Assembly (NCBI GenBank): GCA_045594445.1 | Contig: JAZNYL010000075.1 | Location: forward strand, 1 to 42,444 | DNA length: 42,444 nt | DNA from: SVQP01 sp045594445 | Lineage (GTDB): Bacteria > Bacillota > Clostridia > Oscillospirales > CAG-272 | Direction: 5' to 3' | In this document: positions 5,340 to 13,002 of the stretch, one piece after another | Numbering within the stretch: the stretch's first letter is position 1 | Layout: each line of letters opens with the position of its first letter | The notes under the pieces: model-generated | Seen by the model: the letters and a program-made list of their open reading frames with translations, nothing else | Databases searched by the model: none | What the model was told of the DNA's origin: nothing | Translations under genes and position numbers: made by a program

Positions 5340-7922
5340 CTAATTGGATTTGGCCGCCAATTTTCTTACAAAGTCGTTGATTTCGTTGCCCACCTGTGTG
5401 ACCTCGTCCCAAAATTCCTTGGCCGTCATGCGCGAGATGCCGTAGCTGACCGCAGAGAACTGCAGCAGTCTATCTCCCGTCACCACGCGAATGCTGTAAT
5501 CGGGCCCCAGGTCGTGCATAATCTGCTCAATATACGCGTCCGCGGTCTGATCCTGCCTTGTATACACGATGCGATAGCCGTCGTGCCTGATCTCCGATCC
5601 CGCGCCGTCCTTGACCAAGTACGCGTCAAACACCAACAGCACGTCTGTCTTGGTAAAGGCATGGTAGTTGCTCATAATGTCCATCAGCGTCTCTCTCGCC
5701 TTTTCAAGGCTGTAATCGGCAATTTCCTTGAGCGCCTCCATGGAATAAATGACGTTATAGCCGTCCACGATCAAAAGATTCTTGGGAATCTTGATCGCCT
5801 TTGGCCGCTTGGGGGCTTTGCCGTTGGCGATCGTGATCTTGGGCTCGGTATATTTTTTTCTGCGGATCGGGCCAAACTCGCGCAGCATAATGGCCTCCAG
5901 ATCCTCGTCGCTCAGCTCGTATTTCTTGGAAAGCGATTTGACCTTGGGAATGACCGCAACCGTGCTTTGCGAAAGGGAAATGCCCGCGTCCAGATGCTTA
6001 TGTGCGTCCACCTCCTGCCAAGGGACAACCACGCCTGCGCCATGTGAGCAGAACACCGAGTGCGGCGTGTTTTCAAGGTCGCCCTCGGGATCGTACGCAG
6101 CATCTGCAATGATTTCGTCCGCGTTGTGGCAGGGCTCGTAGCCGTCCGAGGTACAGAAAAGTCTGCCCGCGCCGCGCGTATAGGCAATGACCTCGCGCGT
6201 GTAATCGTGCAGCGTGGAAACAGGACCGCGGCCTGTAATGGTAGTCGTTTCCTCGTTGCCCGATTCCACCTCGAATTCTGCCGATCTTGCCTGCAGGTCG
6301 CTCATGGCGCGCCCCGTCATGCCGCTCGGCACTTCCAAACGGAATTTGTAATAAGGCTCCAGCAGGGTGCATCCCGCCTTCATCAGGCCGTGTCGCACCG
6401 CGCGCAGCGTTGCCTGGCGGAAGTCACCTCCCTCGGTATGCTTGAGGTGCGCTTTGCCTGCCACCAGCGTGATCTTGGTATCTGTCAGCGCAGCGCCGAT
6501 CAGCGTGCCGCGATGCGTTTTTTCGTAAAGATTATAAAGGATCAGCCTTTGCCAGTTGAGATCCAGGCTGTTTTCGGGCAAGCGTGTATCAAAGATCAAT
6601 CCCGTGCCCTTGGGCTGCGGCTCCATGAGCAATTGCACCTCGGCATAATGCCGCAGCGGCTCAAAATGCCCCACGCCGATCGTCTTTGCTGCAATCTTTT
6701 CTTTATAAAGAATTCTACCCGCGTCCAACGTGCATTCCACCAAGAAACGCTCCGAGATCAGCCGCTTGAGCAGATCGATCTGCACCTCGCCCATCAGCCT
6801 TGCCTCAATCTGCTGAAGCTCCTCGTTCCACCAAAGGTGCAGGGAAGGCTCTTCCTCCTCCAACTCCTTAAGCTTGGGGAAATACAGGGCAACGTCGCAT
6901 TCGGGCGGCAAATTGATGCGGTAAGAGAGCACGGGCTCCAAGATCGGTGCGCAGGCGTCGGCCTCTATTCCAAGGCCTTGCCCGATATAGGTGGCACAAA
7001 GCCCCGGTATAGCACAGATCTCGCCTGCCTGCACGCAATCCACCTGCTCGAATTTATCGCCCGAGTAAAGGCGAAGCTGGCTGATTTTTTCGGTGTACGC
7101 TTTGCCGTCTGTCGAAAGATAGGTCAGCTCGTCACGTGGGCAAAGCGTGCCGCTTGTGACCTTGATATAGGTCAGGCGCACGTTTCCCATGCGCGCAATT
7201 TTAAAAACCTTTGCGCCAAAGCCCGTGCCATCGTAGACGGGAGAGAGGGAATAATCGTCCAGTACCTGCAAAAGATAACCCACGCCCTGCATGCGCAGCG
7301 CAGAGCCGAACAGGCAAGGGAACAGCCTGCGCTGCGAAATCAGCGCGGCAATATCCTCTGTGGCAATCGGCTCTCCGCCAAGAAAGCTGTCTAAAAAATT
7401 CTCGTGCACAAGCGCAAGCCGCTCGTCAAGCAGAGCCTTGTCCTCGTCCTCGTAAAAGGCGCAGATGCGCCCGTCCAAAGCGCTTGCCAGCTCATCCGCC
7501 ATTTCCTGCTTGAGCTTGATGGCCACGTCGGTTTTGTTTACGAAGAGCAGCGTAGGCACACCGTAATAGGCAAGCAGCTGCCAGAGCGTGCGGGTGTGAT
7601 TCTGAACGCCCTCGGTGCCGCTGACCACCAAAATCGCGTAATCCAGAAGCGAGAGCACGCGCTCGGCCTCTGCCGAGAAATCCACGTGCCCGGGCGTGTC
7701 CAATAAAATGAAATCGCAGGCCTCGGTAGAGAAGCGCGCCTGCTTGGAGAACACGGTAATGCCGCGCTCGCGCTCCATGGCGTGCGTGTCAAGATAGGTG
7801 TTTTTGTGATCCACGCGCCCCAGCGTACGGATCCTGCCCGAGAGATAGAGCATCGCCTCGGAAAGCGTGGTTTTGCCTGCGTCTACGTGCGCAAGAATGC
7901 CAATGGTCAGCTTTTTCTTCAT
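5340..7922 (-). CDS. TetM-like translation GTPase fused to a NYN (Rae1/YacP-like) nuclease domain
   Basis: 860 residues. Residues 1 to about 660 form an EF-G/TetM-type ribosomal GTPase: G1 AHVDAGKTT (11-19), switch RERGIT, G3 DTPGH (75-79), G4 NKTD (129-132), then EF-G domains II to V. After a basic linker (RPKAIKIPKN), residues about 715-845 form a NYN domain with IVDGYNVIYS, LVFDAYLVKDG, QTADAYIE and VVTGDRLLQ. This closely resembles Bacillus YacP/Rae1, which cuts mRNA in the ribosomal A site. The TetM loop SPVSTPADFR that displaces tetracycline is HTEGGDFRQA here, so drug resistance is unlikely. The start follows AAAGGAG by seven bases. The promoter is at 7955-7983. Confidence 0.92.
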   Translation of the reverse strand: MKKKLTIGILAHVDAGKTTLSEAMLYLSGRIRTLGRVDHKNTYLDTHAMERERGITVFSKQARFSTEACDFILLDTPGHVDFSAEAERVLSLLDYAILVVSGTEGVQNHTRTLWQLLAYYGVPTLLFVNKTDVAIKLKQEMADELASALDGRICAFYEDEDKALLDERLALVHENFLDSFLGGEPIATEDIAALISQRRLFPCLFGSALRMQGVGYLLQVLDDYSLSPVYDGTGFGAKVFKIARMGNVRLTYIKVTSGTLCPRDELTYLSTDGKAYTEKISQLRLYSGDKFEQVDCVQAGEICAIPGLCATYIGQGLGIEADACAPILEPVLSYRINLPPECDVALYFPKLKELEEEEPSLHLWWNEELQQIEARLMGEVQIDLLKRLISERFLVECTLDAGRILYKEKIAAKTIGVGHFEPLRHYAEVQLLMEPQPKGTGLIFDTRLPENSLDLNWQRLILYNLYEKTHRGTLIGAALTDTKITLVAGKAHLKHTEGGDFRQATLRAVRHGLMKAGCTLLEPYYKFRLEVPSGMTGRAMSDLQARSAEFEVESGNEETTTITGRGPVSTLHDYTREVIAYTRGAGRLFCTSDGYEPCHNADEIIADAAYDPEGDLENTPHSVFCSHGAGVVVPWQEVDAHKHLDAGISLSQSTVAVIPKVKSLSKKYELSDEDLEAIMLREFGPIRRKKYTEPKITIANGKAPKRPKAIKIPKNLLIVDGYNVIYSMEALKEIADYSLEKARETLMDIMSNYHAFTKTDVLLVFDAYLVKDGAGSEIRHDGYRIVYTRQDQTADAYIEQIMHDLGPDYSIRVVTGDRLLQFSAVSYGISRMTAKEFWDEVTQVGNEINDFVRKLAAKSN

Positions 7923-7954
7923 GGGCGTGCTCCTTTCAAAAAATCACTTCCACT

Positions 7955-7983
7955 ATTGTAGCACATTCTGTCGGAAATTACAA
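7955..7983 (-). promoter_or_regulatory. Promoter of the TetM-NYN gene
   Basis: Minus strand TTGTAA, 17 bases, TACAAT, about 32 bases before the start codon. The leader is short, with no room for the attenuation peptide seen before tetM genes. Confidence 0.65.
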
Positions 7984-8014
7984 GTTATTGTTGGCCATTT
8001 TTTGCGCATAAGCC

Positions 8015-8043
8015 TTGCATGCGTGCGCGAATTGTGTTATAAT
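8015..8043 (+). promoter_or_regulatory. Promoter of the small membrane protein gene
   Basis: TTGCAT (8015-8020), 17 bases and TATAAT (8038-8043), with TGT just before the -10 box (extended -10). Transcription would begin near 8050, which decides against the ATG at 8054 as the start of the gene. Confidence 0.75.
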
Positions 8044-8077
8044 ACGGTGAACGATGAAAAAAGTATCGGAGATCAGT

Positions 8078-8593
8078 ATGAAACAGCTTTTGTTGAGAAT
8101 ATATACGTTGACAATCCTGCTTTGCTTGCTTGCAGTCTGCTGCGTCGTCGCGCAGGCAAACGACAGCGAGGCCGTCTGCGAGCATACCTTTGGTGAATAC
8201 GAGCTGACAGTCACGCCCGATTGCACGCAAAAGGGCGAGGCGGTGCGCACCTGCAGCGCGTGCGGATACAGCGAGACAATCGTGGTCACGCGTCCCGGAC
8301 ACGTGCAGGGGGATTGGATTCTGGACGCAGCACCGCAGGTTGGCGTGGCAGGCAGCATGAGCAAATCCTGCACGGTGTGCGGTGAGGTTTTGCAGACCGA
8401 GGCGGTAGCACCGCTGCCCGAGCCTGAGCCACAGCCCCAACCTGCACCCGAGACGCCCGCGGTGCCCGAGCAGAACTGGATTGACGTGCCGCTTCCGCTT
8501 GCGCTGCTTGCGTTTCTTTTGCCTAACCTGATTCTGGTTGCCGTGCTGATCGTTCGTTCAATCAGAAGCCGTATTGAAAAACTGAAATTATAA
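8078..8593 (+). CDS. Small exported membrane protein with Cys-pair repeats
   Basis: 171 residues. An N-terminal signal or anchor helix (about 5-25) is followed by two imperfect copies of a short Cys-pair module, CEHTFGEYELTVTPDC..TCSACGY and SKSCTVCGEV. This unit recurs in surface proteins of gut Clostridia. A Pro/Glu-rich spacer (PEPEPQPQP) and a C-terminal membrane helix with a basic tail (RSIRSRIEKLKL) follow, so most of the protein should lie outside the cell, anchored at both ends. The upstream ATG at 8054 would be almost leaderless. The ATG at 8078 has GGAG five bases before it and is preferred. The function is unknown; the Cys pairs may bind metal. Confidence 0.75.
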   Translation: MKQLLLRIYTLTILLCLLAVCCVVAQANDSEAVCEHTFGEYELTVTPDCTQKGEAVRTCSACGYSETIVVTRPGHVQGDWILDAAPQVGVAGSMSKSCTVCGEVLQTEAVAPLPEPEPQPQPAPETPAVPEQNWIDVPLPLALLAFLLPNLILVAVLIVRSIRSRIEKLKL

Positions 8594-8692
8594 TGCCGAC
8601 AGGGCAGAGCAACGCAATTGCTTTGCCCTGTGTTTTGTCTTTTTGAACAAAAATCACCCCGCGTTCTTGTGCTGTTTTTTTGTCATATTTCG

Positions 8693-8721
8693 TTGACAAT
8701 TTCTACCTGTTGTGGTAAAAT
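8693..8721 (+). promoter_or_regulatory. Promoter of the uracil permease gene
   Basis: TTGACA (8693-8698), 17 bases and TAAAAT (8716-8721), with TGG before the -10 box. The predicted transcript starts near 8728, six bases before a stable leader hairpin. Confidence 0.85.
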
Positions 8722-8733
8722 GAAAGATAAGGG

Positions 8734-8759
8734 TCGGACAGGCACAATATGCTGTCCGA
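8734..8759 (+). promoter_or_regulatory. Leader hairpin upstream of the permease gene
   Basis: TCGGACAG (8734-8741) pairs perfectly with CTGTCCGA (8752-8759) around a ten-base loop at the very 5' end of the predicted mRNA. It does not match the PyrR-binding loop consensus or a purine riboswitch, and there is no T run. It may stabilise the transcript or bind a regulator. Confidence 0.5.
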
Positions 8760-8791
8760 AACCGAAATATTTCAAAAAAAGGGGAGTAACC

Positions 8792-10288
8792 ATGGCTAAC
8801 AAATTAGTTTACGACATCCATGACAAGCCGAAATTCGGCAACTTACTCATTTTCGCTCTGCAACAGGTGCTGGCCATTCTGGCAGCAACCATAGCAGTAC
8901 CCGCCATCATCGGTCTTCCAACGCAGATTCCCGCCGCCATCTTTGGCGCAGGTGTTGGTACGCTGATCTATCAGCTGTTTACCAAGTTCAAGAGCCCCGT
9001 TTTCCTGGGTAGCTCCTTTGCGTTCATCAGTTCCTTGTTTGTTGCACTTGCATACGGTTATTGCGGTATCGTACTGGGCTCTGTTGTTGCAGGCCTTGTT
9101 TACGTAGTCATCGCGATCATCATCAAGATCGTTGGCACCGATTGGGTTGGCAAGCTGATGCCTCCCGTTATTATCGGCCCGACGGTTGCTGTCATCGGTC
9201 TTTCTCTGGCCGGTAATGCAATGGGCGATATAGTCAAGTCCAATGCCATTGCTTCCCCCGCTCTTCCCGCACACGAGATCGTTGGTACACCCATCGCATC
9301 CTATAACCTGATCGCGCTGCTTTGCGGTCTGATCACTTTCTTTACCGTTGTGATCTGCTCGACGCAGAAGCGCCGTCAGATGCCTCGCCTGATTCCGTTC
9401 ATTATCGGTATCGCTGCCGGCTATGCTGCAGCATCCGTCTTCACCGTGATCGGTAACGTTGCGGGTATCGAATATTTCAAGATCATCAACTGGCAGCCCG
9501 TGATTGACAACTTTGTGAACGCAGACGGCGCATTCAAGGGCGTGGAAGCGTTCTTCAAGGTACCCGATTTCGCAGTCGTTGAAGCCATTAAGGAGCTTGT
9601 TACCGGCACCTCCTCTCTCGAGGGTGCTTCTTATCTGATCTACACGCAGGATATTCAGGGCTCGGTTGCAAACATCGTTGCAGTCGTCGTGGCATTCCTG
9701 CCTGTTGCACTTGTCGTATTTGCAGAGCACATTGCTGACCACAAGAATCTTTCTTCCATCATCGACCGCGACCTGATCAAGGATCCCGGTCTGGACCGCA
9801 CTCTGCTGGGTGACGGCGTTGGTTCTATCGGCGGTACGCTGTTCGGCATCTGCCCCAACACCACTTACGGTGAGTCGGTTGGTTGTGTAGCCATCACCGG
9901 TAACGCCTCCGTGATTACCATCACCACCGCAGCCATCATGTGCCTCATCCTTTCCTTCTTCAGCCCTCTGATGGTCATTCTGCAAACCATTCCGTCCTGC
10001 GTCATGGGCGGTGTTTGCCTGACTCTGTACGGCTTTATCGCTGTTTCCGGTCTGAAGATGATCAAGGACGTGGATCTCAACGAAAACAAGAATCTGTTCG
10101 TTGTTTCCGCAATCCTGATCGCAGGTATCGGCGGCCTGGCTGTTCAGATTCCTTATGCATTCGGTACTGAAGGCGGCGCAACGGTCGTGAATGCGGCTAT
10201 CCAGGTGACCTCGGTTGCTACAGCACTCATCCTTGGCATTATTACCAACGCGGTACTGACCAAGATTGAAAAGAATAAGGACAAGTAA
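8792..10288 (+). CDS. uraA: Uracil permease, NCS2 family
   Basis: Proton-coupled nucleobase uptake at the cytoplasmic membrane. 498 residues with about 14 hydrophobic segments. The NCS2 signature regions are visible: QQVLAILAATIAVPAI in helix 1, GPTVAVIGLSLAGNA, and PNTTYGESVGCVAITG. The TTYGE form is that of uracil carriers (UraA, PyrP) rather than the QN form of xanthine and urate carriers. The frame is open further upstream, but GGGGAG five bases before the ATG at 8792 and the promoter at 8693 fix the start. No other pyrimidine gene is adjacent. Regulation may involve the leader hairpin. The substrate assignment is by motif only. Confidence 0.9.
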   Translation: MANKLVYDIHDKPKFGNLLIFALQQVLAILAATIAVPAIIGLPTQIPAAIFGAGVGTLIYQLFTKFKSPVFLGSSFAFISSLFVALAYGYCGIVLGSVVAGLVYVVIAIIIKIVGTDWVGKLMPPVIIGPTVAVIGLSLAGNAMGDIVKSNAIASPALPAHEIVGTPIASYNLIALLCGLITFFTVVICSTQKRRQMPRLIPFIIGIAAGYAAASVFTVIGNVAGIEYFKIINWQPVIDNFVNADGAFKGVEAFFKVPDFAVVEAIKELVTGTSSLEGASYLIYTQDIQGSVANIVAVVVAFLPVALVVFAEHIADHKNLSSIIDRDLIKDPGLDRTLLGDGVGSIGGTLFGICPNTTYGESVGCVAITGNASVITITTAAIMCLILSFFSPLMVILQTIPSCVMGGVCLTLYGFIAVSGLKMIKDVDLNENKNLFVVSAILIAGIGGLAVQIPYAFGTEGGATVVNAAIQVTSVATALILGIITNAVLTKIEKNKDK

Positions 10289-10332
10289 GCAGATTGAGTA
10301 AAGTTATCCGTTAAGGACGACCAATAAACAAG

Positions 10333-10365
10333 AAACACCTCTTATGGCATCCATAGGAGGTGTTT
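10333..10365 (+). terminator. Strong hairpin after the permease gene, without a T run
   Basis: A 15-bp stem with one wobble pair (10333-10347 with 10351-10365) and a three-base loop. It is followed by CCGTCTCC, not T residues, so it is not a classic terminator. It may protect the 3' end or pause transcription before the next gene. Confidence 0.55.
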
Positions 10366-10401
10366 CCGTCTCCCGAAGAAAATGAAAAGAGGGAATGAGG
10401 T

Positions 10402-11517
10402 ATGAGAAAAATTCAGAAATCAATTCATCCGGACGACGCGCAACATTACGAAAGCATGGGCTTGAAAAAGGATATGGTCGAGATCTGGGAGGACGGCTCT
10501 CGTGTGGATGGCTCCAAGGGCTGCTATGAATGGTGGTACTACGATTCGCACTATCCGGACGGAACGGTACTGGTCATTTTCTTTTTCTCCAAAATGCCCA
10601 TTGACGTAAACGGCCCGATCAAGCCGATTGCCACCATGGAGCTGACGCTGCCGGACGGCACCAAGTTTTCCGAGGAGGTATATGCGACCATCCATGAGAG
10701 TTACTATGCAAAGGAGCAGTGTGACGTCAGGATCGGCGAGTGCCGGTGCAAGGGAGATCTGAAGCATTACGACGTGGTGTTCGTGGGAAAGACCATGCAG
10801 GCACGCATGACGCTGGACGGCACCATTCGCGCGTGGAGATCGCAAACGGGCAGTATCTTCTTTGGCGACAAGGAGGAATATTATTTTGCCTGGCTGCCTG
10901 CCATTCCCGAGGGCGTGGCGATTGCGGACGTGACCTACGACGGCGGTAAGCAGCTGCACCTGGAGGGCTCGGGCTATCACGATCACAACTGGGGCAATAT
11001 TTCCATGATGAGCCTGATGCACCATTGGTATTGGGGCAGAGCCAAGATCGGCGACTATAAGGTTATTTCCTCGTGGATCACGGCAGAGAAAAAGTACGGG
11101 TACAAGGATCACGACGTTTTTATGATTGCCAAGAACGGAGAGATCCTTGGAGATAACGCAAATCATACACTTCGGTTTTTGCCCGAGGATCGATACGTGG
11201 ATACGCACACGGGAAAGCCCGTGTATAACAAGGTGGTGTACGAATATACCACCGAATCGGGTGAGCTTTATCGGATCATTTACGAGCGCCGCGATGATAT
11301 CAACAAAACCAGATTCGTGGACGTGCTGCCAAAGCCTTTGGGACTGCTTGCCCGCATGATCGGCTTTGACGGCGGATATCTGCGCTTTGAGGGCACGGCA
11401 ACCGTGGAAAAAATCGAGCAGGGCAGCATTGTGGAAAGTGTCAGTGATCCCGCAGTATGGGAGCTGATGTATTTCGGCAAGTCTTGCGCGGACGAAAAAT
11501 ACAGAGAAGGGCAGTAA
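10402..11517 (+). CDS. AttH/CrtC-like lipocalin-fold protein
   Basis: 371 residues with the family hallmark EWWYYDSHYPDG near residue 36 and a second conserved patch, GSGYHDHNWGN. These belong to the lipocalin-like superfamily that includes AttH and carotenoid 1,2-hydratase (CrtC). Relatives bind or modify hydrophobic ligands, but no carotenoid genes are present, so CrtC activity should not be assumed. There is no signal peptide, so it is probably cytoplasmic. The GAGGG site eight bases before ATG supports the start. It lies 56 bases before the membrane peptidase gene in the same direction, so it could be co-transcribed with the accessory locus. Confidence 0.8.
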   Translation: MRKIQKSIHPDDAQHYESMGLKKDMVEIWEDGSRVDGSKGCYEWWYYDSHYPDGTVLVIFFFSKMPIDVNGPIKPIATMELTLPDGTKFSEEVYATIHESYYAKEQCDVRIGECRCKGDLKHYDVVFVGKTMQARMTLDGTIRAWRSQTGSIFFGDKEEYYFAWLPAIPEGVAIADVTYDGGKQLHLEGSGYHDHNWGNISMMSLMHHWYWGRAKIGDYKVISSWITAEKKYGYKDHDVFMIAKNGEILGDNANHTLRFLPEDRYVDTHTGKPVYNKVVYEYTTESGELYRIIYERRDDINKTRFVDVLPKPLGLLARMIGFDGGYLRFEGTATVEKIEQGSIVESVSDPAVWELMYFGKSCADEKYREGQ

Positions 11518-11573
11518 AGAAACGGCCATCATTTTGCGTTTCCTGCCCGAGGCATTACGAGGGAAGGAGCAAT

Positions 11574-12953
11574 ATGAGCGTGTGTGACGGAGCACAGGTA
11601 CAGAGAAAATTCTTGAAAAAAGATATTCTGTTCAGTTTTTCTTTTGGCGACAGAGCGTATTGTGTATTGAAAACCGAAAATCATTCCGAGTACGAATGTG
11701 TATCCGTGCGCTGGAGACCGATCCGCGGATGGCATCACGACCGGTGCTTGGTGGATAAAAAGGCGCTTTACGTGGCCAATCGCATTTGCACCTTGGCAGA
11801 GAAATACGCGGATCGTTTTGCTCTGCAAGGGGAGCACTATACCGTTAGCTGTGAGGACGCACAGGACGCGTCCCGATTGCGGATCAGAAAAGAGCGCCGT
11901 CCGTTGCTCTCGGGATACAGAGCGACCGTTCCGATGCTGCTGCAGTTTCTCTTGGCTATGGCGTCGGTCGGGATTATGTACGTCTTATTCAGAGACGTTG
12001 GCTTGGAATGGCTGACCTTCATCTTGCCCAAGGCAGACCCGAACGCTTCTAAATACTGCTTTGCTTTGGTGGAATTCGGAATTCCCGCGCTGCTGTTTTT
12101 TCTGCTTCCCGGAAAAAGATCCTTCGTCAGTGCTTATTTTCATGCCATCGTACCCATCGGCGTTGTTCTTTTCGCAGGCGTTGTCAAGCGGTGGACGTGG
12201 ATCGTGTTTTTGCTCCCGATTGTATTGCCGGCCGTATACGCGATGGTGATCGCGTATCGTGCGTTTTTGCAGCTTGACGCAAAGACGGATACCCGCATCC
12301 AAAGGACTTTTGAGGAATGGCGGGGCGTGGCCATCCTGCTTTGCGTCGTATGCATTCTTTGCGTCGCGAACCTGAACGTGTCTCCCTACGAATGCAAAAG
12401 CCAACCCAAGACGGAACTGAGCGCGGTCGAGCAAGAAGTTTGCGCGCAATATGAGCTTGCATGTGAGCAGCTGGAGGACGGGCATTTTCAATCGCTGAAT
12501 ACCGAGCAAAAGCTGGGCGTGCTGCAAAGGATTTGCGATTACGAATGCGTGATCACGTTTGGCTGTGAGAGCGTGCAGCTTTACGTGCTGGATATTGAGA
12601 ATGAAAAAACGGACGGGTACTATAACCCGAAGCAGCAGAGCATTACCATAGATATCGATCATCTGGACGAGGATACCACATACGAGGTCGTCAGCACGCT
12701 GCTGCATGAGGTCAGACATCACTGGCAATGGAATATGGCCAATGCGTACGCTTCGGTCGCGCCGTTTTTGAACCGCGAGCAGATGGAATTGCATCCGTTC
12801 AGGGAGGCTTGCGCATATTATGAAAACTTTAAGGATTATCACGAGGCAGAGAATGGATACGAGGCGTATTACAGCCAGTCTTTGGAGCAGGATGCACGCG
12901 ACTGGTCGGACGATCGGATCTATTGGTATGCAACGTATATTTTTGATTGGTAG
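11574..12953 (+). CDS. Membrane HExxH metallopeptidase-like protein
   Basis: 459 residues. A soluble N-terminal part (1-115) precedes about five membrane segments (roughly 119-138, 163-180, 187-203, 207-228, 251-268). The C-terminal domain contains the zinc motif HEVRH (378-382) in LLHEVRHHWQW, and Glu438 in SLEQDARDW is a candidate third ligand. I do not recognise a named family. The fold suggests a gluzincin-like domain outside or at the membrane. An open frame extends upstream to 11457 inside the previous gene, but AAGGAG four bases before the ATG at 11574 sets the start. It is the first gene of the accessory locus ending at 28015. The substrate is unknown. Confidence 0.75.
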   Translation: MSVCDGAQVQRKFLKKDILFSFSFGDRAYCVLKTENHSEYECVSVRWRPIRGWHHDRCLVDKKALYVANRICTLAEKYADRFALQGEHYTVSCEDAQDASRLRIRKERRPLLSGYRATVPMLLQFLLAMASVGIMYVLFRDVGLEWLTFILPKADPNASKYCFALVEFGIPALLFFLLPGKRSFVSAYFHAIVPIGVVLFAGVVKRWTWIVFLLPIVLPAVYAMVIAYRAFLQLDAKTDTRIQRTFEEWRGVAILLCVVCILCVANLNVSPYECKSQPKTELSAVEQEVCAQYELACEQLEDGHFQSLNTEQKLGVLQRICDYECVITFGCESVQLYVLDIENEKTDGYYNPKQQSITIDIDHLDEDTTYEVVSTLLHEVRHHWQWNMANAYASVAPFLNREQMELHPFREACAYYENFKDYHEAENGYEAYYSQSLEQDARDWSDDRIYWYATYIFDW

Positions 12954-13002
12954 CGCATCTGCTGCAAAAAAACAAAACTAAACCGTTTCGGAGGATAAGA
13001 TT

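Noticed and set aside
5340..7922. Tetracycline resistance gene
   Set aside because: The loop that displaces the drug in TetM is not conserved, and a NYN nuclease domain is fused at the end. There is no tet leader peptide.
8734..8759. PyrR binding site or purine riboswitch before the permease
   Set aside because: The loop sequence does not fit PyrR, and the leader is too short and lacks the conserved purine aptamer core.
8618..8791. Extension of the permease start to 8618
   Set aside because: The promoter at 8693-8721 lies inside that extension and GGGGAG stands before the ATG at 8792.
10333..10365. Classic rho-independent terminator after uraA
   Set aside because: The stem is strong but the following bases are CCGTCTCC; listed only as a hairpin with modest confidence.
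10402..11517. Carotenoid 1,2-hydratase (CrtC)
   Set aside because: Only superfamily-level similarity (EWWY, HDHNWG) and no carotenoid pathway genes nearby.
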